DNA of 64,000 nucleotides from Candidatus Anaerobutyricum avicola. Lineage in GTDB: Bacteria; Bacillota; Clostridia; Lachnospirales; Lachnospiraceae. The number at the start of each line of letters is the position of its first letter. The first letter of the stretch is position 1. Under the pieces are notes generated by a model, which worked only from the letters and a program-made list of their open reading frames with translations, was not told where the DNA came from and made no database searches. Position numbers and translations under genes: made by a program. Positions 60,108 to 64,000 of this stretch are shown piece by piece. The stretch covers positions 1-64,000 of the forward strand of contig DXGQ01000016.1 in the NCBI GenBank assembly GCA_019113845.1, in the 5' to 3' direction.

Positions 60108-61280
60108 ATGGAAGGCAGATATGAGTTTGTAGCGCCATGTCATTTTGGACTGGAAGCGGTGAGCAAAAGAGAAATCAGTGATCTTGGATATGAGATCGTC
60201 CGGGTGGAAGACGGCAAGGTGACTTTTACCGGGGATGCGGAGGCTCTGGTAAGAGCCAATATTTTTTTGAGGACAACCCAGAGGATTCTGTGGAAGGTGG
60301 CGGAGTTTCGTGCCGTGACTTTTGAGGAATTGTTTCAGGGGATAAAAAATGTACCGTGGGAGGAGTATCTTCCGAAGGACGCCCGCTTCTGGGTGACAAA
60401 GGCCACTTCCGTAAAAAGTACGCTTTTCAGCACCTCGGATATCCAGTCCATCGCCAAGAAGGCCATGGTGGAGCGCATGAAGGAGCATTATCATATCAGC
60501 TGGTTTGCGGAGACCGGGCAGGACTATCCGGTACGTATTTCCATTTACAAGGATGTGGTGACGGTGGCGCTCGACACATCCGGGGAGAGCCTTCACAAAA
60601 GGGGCTACCGGAAGATGGTTAGCAAAGCTCCGATCGAAGAGACACTGGCAGCGGCGCTCATCAAGCTCACCCCTTGGAATAAAAACAGGATTCTTGTGGA
60701 TCCTTTCTGCGGCAGCGGTACATTTCCAATCGAGGCGGCCATGATGGGCGCCAATATCGCGCCGGGGATGCGCCGTACCTTTCAGGCACAGCAGTGGACG
60801 AACCTCATTTCTCCGTCCGTGTGGCAGAGGGGATTTGAGGAGGCGCAGGATCTGGTGGATGTCAATGTGGATATGGACATCCAGGGGTATGATATCGACC
60901 CGCTCATCGTGAAGGCGGCCAGAGAAAATGCCGGACGTGCCGGCGTCGCAGATCTCATCCATTTCCAGCAGCGGCCGGTCCACAAGCTGCGTCATCCGAA
61001 GAAATATGGCTTTGTCATCACCAATCCTCCCTACGGCGAGCGCATGGAAGACAAGGAAGATATGCCAATCCTCTACCGGGAGATCGGCGAGGCATTTTCT
61101 CATCTGGACGGCTGGTCAGAATATATCATTACCGCGTATGAGGACGCGGAGCGCTACATCGGCAAAAAGGCGGACAAGAACCGCAAGATCTACAACGGCA
61201 TGATGAAAACGTATTTCTATCAATTTCTGGGACCGAAGCCGCCGCGGCGAAAACCGACAGACGCGAAGAGCGGTCAATAA
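60108..61280 (+). CDS. THUMP-domain RNA methyltransferase (RlmL/Trm-G10-like)
   Basis: This 390-residue enzyme has an N-terminal THUMP domain (residues 5-160) and a class I methyltransferase domain with the SAM loop V-D-P-F-C-G-S-G-T-F and T-N-P-P-Y-G-E-R (catalytic NPPY for N2-guanine methylation). It is likely to methylate rRNA guanosine. The ATG at 60108 follows GGAGGAAAC. Length suits the bacterial RlmL N-terminal half type. Confidence 0.9.
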   Translation: MEGRYEFVAPCHFGLEAVSKREISDLGYEIVRVEDGKVTFTGDAEALVRANIFLRTTQRILWKVAEFRAVTFEELFQGIKNVPWEEYLPKDARFWVTKATSVKSTLFSTSDIQSIAKKAMVERMKEHYHISWFAETGQDYPVRISIYKDVVTVALDTSGESLHKRGYRKMVSKAPIEETLAAALIKLTPWNKNRILVDPFCGSGTFPIEAAMMGANIAPGMRRTFQAQQWTNLISPSVWQRGFEEAQDLVDVNVDMDIQGYDIDPLIVKAARENAGRAGVADLIHFQQRPVHKLRHPKKYGFVITNPPYGERMEDKEDMPILYREIGEAFSHLDGWSEYIITAYEDAERYIGKKADKNRKIYNGMMKTYFYQFLGPKPPRRKPTDAKSGQ

Positions 61281-61398
61281 GAGTGCTATAGTGGCATAGC
61301 TGTCTGAAATGATCCGGCTGACAATATTTTTAATCAGACGGGACATCTCTTACAGAGAAATATTGCAGAGATAAAAACGGGAAAGGTGTGAATATACA

Positions 61399-61983
61399 AT
61401 GAAGAAGAAACTGATATTTGCGACGGGGAATGAAGGAAAAATGCGGGAGATCCGTCAGATTCTCGGCGATATGGATTACGAGATTCTTTCCATGAAAGAG
61501 GCGGGCGTCGATGTGGAGATCATTGAGGATGGAGAAACGTTTGAAGATAACGCCATCATAAAGGCAAAGACAGTGATGGAGGCAACCGGCTGTCTGACGT
61601 TAGCAGATGACTCCGGGCTGGAGATTGATTATCTTAATAAAGAACCGGGTGTGCTCTCCGCCCGCTACATGGGGGAGAACACATCTTACCGCATCAAAAA
61701 CCAGATCCTCTTAGACCGTCTTCATGGCGTGCCTGCTGCAGTGCGGGGAGCACGGTTTGTCTGTGTGATCGCCGCCGCATTTCCGGACGGACGCATTGAG
61801 ACACGGAGAGCGACCATCGAGGGACGGATCGCCGACGAGCCGGCCGGAGAGAACGGTTTTGGATATGACCCTATTTTCTATGTGCCGGAACTTGGAAAGA
61901 CGACGGCAGAACTTTCCGAGGAAGAAAAAAATGCGATCAGTCACAGAGGAAAAGCCCTCAGAATGATAAAGGAGATTTTGTAA
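61399..61983 (+). CDS. rdgB: XTP/dITP pyrophosphatase (RdgB/HAM1)
   Basis: A 194-residue housecleaning NTPase that removes ITP, dITP and XTP. It has the FATGNEGKMREI start, D-G-x-T-F-E-D-N-A, A-D-D-S-G-L-E-I and G-F-G-Y-D-P-I-F of the Ham1 family. It starts after AAAGGTG. The stop (TAA) is directly followed by the ATG of the next gene. Confidence 0.95.
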   Translation: MKKKLIFATGNEGKMREIRQILGDMDYEILSMKEAGVDVEIIEDGETFEDNAIIKAKTVMEATGCLTLADDSGLEIDYLNKEPGVLSARYMGENTSYRIKNQILLDRLHGVPAAVRGARFVCVIAAAFPDGRIETRRATIEGRIADEPAGENGFGYDPIFYVPELGKTTAELSEEEKNAISHRGKALRMIKEIL

Positions 61984-62490
61984 ATGAGAATTTTAGTGAT
62001 CAGTGATTCTCATGGACGCAATGATGATGTATCCGGCGTCATCCGGCAGGTGGGACCCATTGACACCCTCATCCATTGCGGCGATGTGGAACGTGGAGAT
62101 GATTATATCCGTTCGCTGGTAGACTGTCCGGTGTACATGGTTGCGGGAAACAACGACTATAACTTGGACCTTCCGCCCAAGATCATAACAAAGATCGGAG
62201 ATTATCGGGTGATGATCGTTCATGGTCACACCTATCATGTATACAGAGGCGTGGATTATCTGAAAAGAGCCGCCCGTGAAGAAAAGGTGGACGTCGTCAT
62301 GTACGGGCATACTCATGTCCCGTATATTGACATTGGCAGCGACATTACCATATTGAATCCGGGAAGTCTGTCCTATCCGAGACAGGCTTCGCGCAAGCCG
62401 ACCTTCCTCATCATGGAGATCGATGAAAACGGACAGGCACATTACGGCCACGGTTATTACAAATCAAAATTCAGCGAACTGACAATATAA
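61984..62490 (+). CDS. YfcE/MJ0936-type metallophosphoesterase
   Basis: A 168-residue calcineurin-like phosphoesterase with D-S-H-G-R-N (metal), H-C-G-D, G-N-N-D and G-H-T-H-V-P motifs. It is related to YfcE. The gene directly follows rdgB, as in many Firmicutes. Substrate not known. Confidence 0.9.
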   Translation: MRILVISDSHGRNDDVSGVIRQVGPIDTLIHCGDVERGDDYIRSLVDCPVYMVAGNNDYNLDLPPKIITKIGDYRVMIVHGHTYHVYRGVDYLKRAAREEKVDVVMYGHTHVPYIDIGSDITILNPGSLSYPRQASRKPTFLIMEIDENGQAHYGHGYYKSKFSELTI

Positions 62491-62580
62491 AAATATGTTC
62501 TGTTTCTGTCAATGATGAGAAATAAACGACGGACAGAAAAGTTACAGGCAGGAAAATGAAAAGAGAAAAAGGAGATGAAT

Positions 62581-64000
62581 ATGAAAAAGGGAGATATTTT
62601 TGAAGGGAAGGTTCTGAAAACAGAATTCCCAAATAAAGGGATATTATATATAGAAGAAAAACGTGTGACGGTAAAAAATGCGCTGGAGGGCCAGACGATC
62701 CGTTTCTCCATCACAAAGAAGAGAAAAGACCGCGTGGAAGGACGTCTGCTTGAGGTACTCGAACCGTCGCCGCTGGAAACTGTGGGACGGGAGAACGCAG
62801 CCGGCAATCCGGCGGAAGCAGATTCAGACGGTCTGGCGGCTCAGACAGATGCGGTCGCAGCGAAAGCAGGCGTGGCAGCGGTGGGAAAGACTGCATCACA
62901 GAACCGCGTCTGTCAGCATTTCGGCGTCTGCGGCGGCTGCGCGTATCAGACGCTGCCTTATGAAGAGCAGCTGGCGCTGAAAAAGCGGCAGGTGGAAGAT
63001 TTGATCAAAAAGGCAGGCTTTACATTTCTTGTGGAGGAGATCTACGCCAGCCCGCTGTCCCGCGGCTATCGCAACAAGATGGAGTACACCTTCGGAGATG
63101 AAGAAAAAGACGGCCCGCTGGCGTTGGGTATGCACCGGAAGAACAGCTTTTACGATATCGTATCCCTCAAGGATTGCCATATAGCAGACAGAGATTTCAC
63201 AGCGATTCTGCAGGCAGTCCTTCACTATTTTACATCTATCGGCGCCTCCTACTACCACAAGATGCGAAAAGAAGGATTTCTCCGGCATCTGGTACTGCGC
63301 CGTTCCGTGAAGACGGGAGATATTCTGGTGAATCTGGTCACGACCACCCAGGCTGCGCTGGACGACGATGCTTTTGTCAATCTTCTCACATCGACAAAGA
63401 TAGATGGAAAGATCGTGGGCATCCTTCACACGTTAAACGACAGCCCGGCGGATGTGGTGCAGAGCGATGAGACCCGCCTGCTCTACGGGCAGGATTACTT
63501 CTATGAATATCTCCTGAACCTGCGTTTTAAAATCTCACCATTCTCTTTCTTCCAGACCAACACCCTCGGTGCGGAAGTCCTCTACGAAAAGGTCGGAGAG
63601 TATGTGGGCGACACAAAGGACAAGCTGATCTATGACCTCTACACCGGAACCGGCACCATCGCCCAGATGATGGCGCCATACGCCAGAAAAGTCGTCGGCG
63701 TGGAGATCGTCGAGGAGGCCGTGGAAGCCGCCCGCCGGAATGCTCTGGATAACAACCTGACTAATTGTGAATTTATCGCCGGCGACGTCCTCAAGGTTGT
63801 GGATAACCTCACCGAAAAACCGGATATGATCATCCTCGACCCGCCCCGCGACGGCGTCAACCCGAAAGCCCTCCGCAAGATCATCCGCTTCGGCGTCGAC
63901 GAGATGGTCTACGTTAGCTGCAAGCCGACCAGCCTCATGCGCGACCTCCTTATGCTCCAGGAAGCCGGTTACGAGGTGAAACGGTGTTGCCTGGTTGATA
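62581..64000 (+). CDS. 23S rRNA uracil-C5 methyltransferase (RlmD/TrmA-like), partial
   Basis: The gene begins at ATG 62581 (AAAGGAGATGAAT upstream) and runs off the window end, so the last part is missing; about 473 residues are visible. It shows a TRAM-like N-terminus, a [4Fe-4S] cluster pattern C-x5-C-G-G-C (residues about 113-122), the SAM loop Y-D-L-Y-T-G-T-G-T-I, the D-P-P-R-D-G motif and the catalytic region Y-V-S-C-K-P-T (usually Y-V-S-C-N-P). It methylates a uridine in 23S rRNA; which position is not certain. A polar Ala/Gly-rich insert of about 30 residues (around 70-105) precedes the cluster. Confidence 0.88.
   Translation, partial: MKKGDIFEGKVLKTEFPNKGILYIEEKRVTVKNALEGQTIRFSITKKRKDRVEGRLLEVLEPSPLETVGRENAAGNPAEADSDGLAAQTDAVAAKAGVAAVGKTASQNRVCQHFGVCGGCAYQTLPYEEQLALKKRQVEDLIKKAGFTFLVEEIYASPLSRGYRNKMEYTFGDEEKDGPLALGMHRKNSFYDIVSLKDCHIADRDFTAILQAVLHYFTSIGASYYHKMRKEGFLRHLVLRRSVKTGDILVNLVTTTQAALDDDAFVNLLTSTKIDGKIVGILHTLNDSPADVVQSDETRLLYGQDYFYEYLLNLRFKISPFSFFQTNTLGAEVLYEKVGEYVGDTKDKLIYDLYTGTGTIAQMMAPYARKVVGVEIVEEAVEAARRNALDNNLTNCEFIAGDVLKVVDNLTEKPDMIILDPPRDGVNPKALRKIIRFGVDEMVYVSCKPTSLMRDLLMLQEAGYEVKRCCLVD

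Overview
The window looks like the chromosome of a spore-forming, Gram-positive gut Clostridia member, most likely a Lachnospiraceae relative. The reasons are the cotJABC spore-coat operon, the gatCAB amidotransferase operon, a T-box leader on tyrS, strong AGGAGG-type ribosome sites with many U-tract terminators, secreted C39-like peptidases with bacterial Ig-like repeats, and an LTA-synthase-like enzyme. The species call is inference; no rRNA gene is present.

Layout. 1-19.3 kb: a 245-bp palindromic repeat, glgA, a D-Ala-D-Ala carboxypeptidase, a zinc-ribbon/TPM protein pair, an acetyltransferase, gatCAB, a Nudix hydrolase, a ketopantoate-reductase-like gene, an LTA-synthase-like gene, thrS, metF, a small eutS-eutP pair, ung and an ArsC/Spx-like gene. 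19.3-28.6 kb: a PEP/pyruvate-binding protein with a degenerate KaiC-like N-terminus, an iron alcohol dehydrogenase, a secreted C39-like protein with a long acidic Ser/Thr linker, a D-2-hydroxyacid dehydrogenase and a FUSC-type membrane protein. 28.7-37.3 kb: cotJABC on the minus strand, with cotJC split in two by a 7,454-bp insert. 37.3-48 kb: a type I toxin-like micro-ORF and a decayed copy, two CobW-type GTPases, a TPP-riboswitch thiamine-precursor transporter operon, a PadR/DUF1700 cassette and an orphan diol dehydratase reactivase. 48-64 kb: DegV, an SGNH hydrolase, two sister C39-like proteins, ilvE, glgB, T-box-tyrS, an iron-sulfur/rhodanese group, a THUMP methyltransferase, rdgB, a YfcE-type phosphoesterase and a truncated rlmD-like gene.

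The standout is the split cotJC. Its first 62 codons (minus strand, ending at 36639) and its last 155 codons (starting at 29184) lie in the same orientation 7.45 kb apart. They are joined by 13-bp direct repeats (TACCTRTRTCGGT). Removing the DNA between the repeats rebuilds cotJC in frame, through the conserved T-D-I-G-T-E-E-L manganese-ligand motif. A serine recombinase gene ends 39 bp inside one junction. The circle junction that excision would create carries a perfect 8-bp inverted repeat around the crossover core, as expected for a serine-recombinase site. This resembles the skin-type intervening elements that split sporulation genes such as sigK, but here the cargo is a TreR-controlled trehalose uptake and hydrolysis operon, an ECF transporter S component, a tRNA-Gly(CCC), a small protein and a MerR-like N-terminal remnant. 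Whether excision is developmentally controlled is inference.

Other themes: carbohydrate storage (glgA, glgB) and trehalose use; thiamine-precursor uptake under TPP control; tRNA charging (gatCAB, thrS, tyrS); scattered microcompartment parts (eutS, eutP, pduG-like) without their usual partners; and dispersed palindromic repeats near 1-245 and 56.1-56.6 kb.
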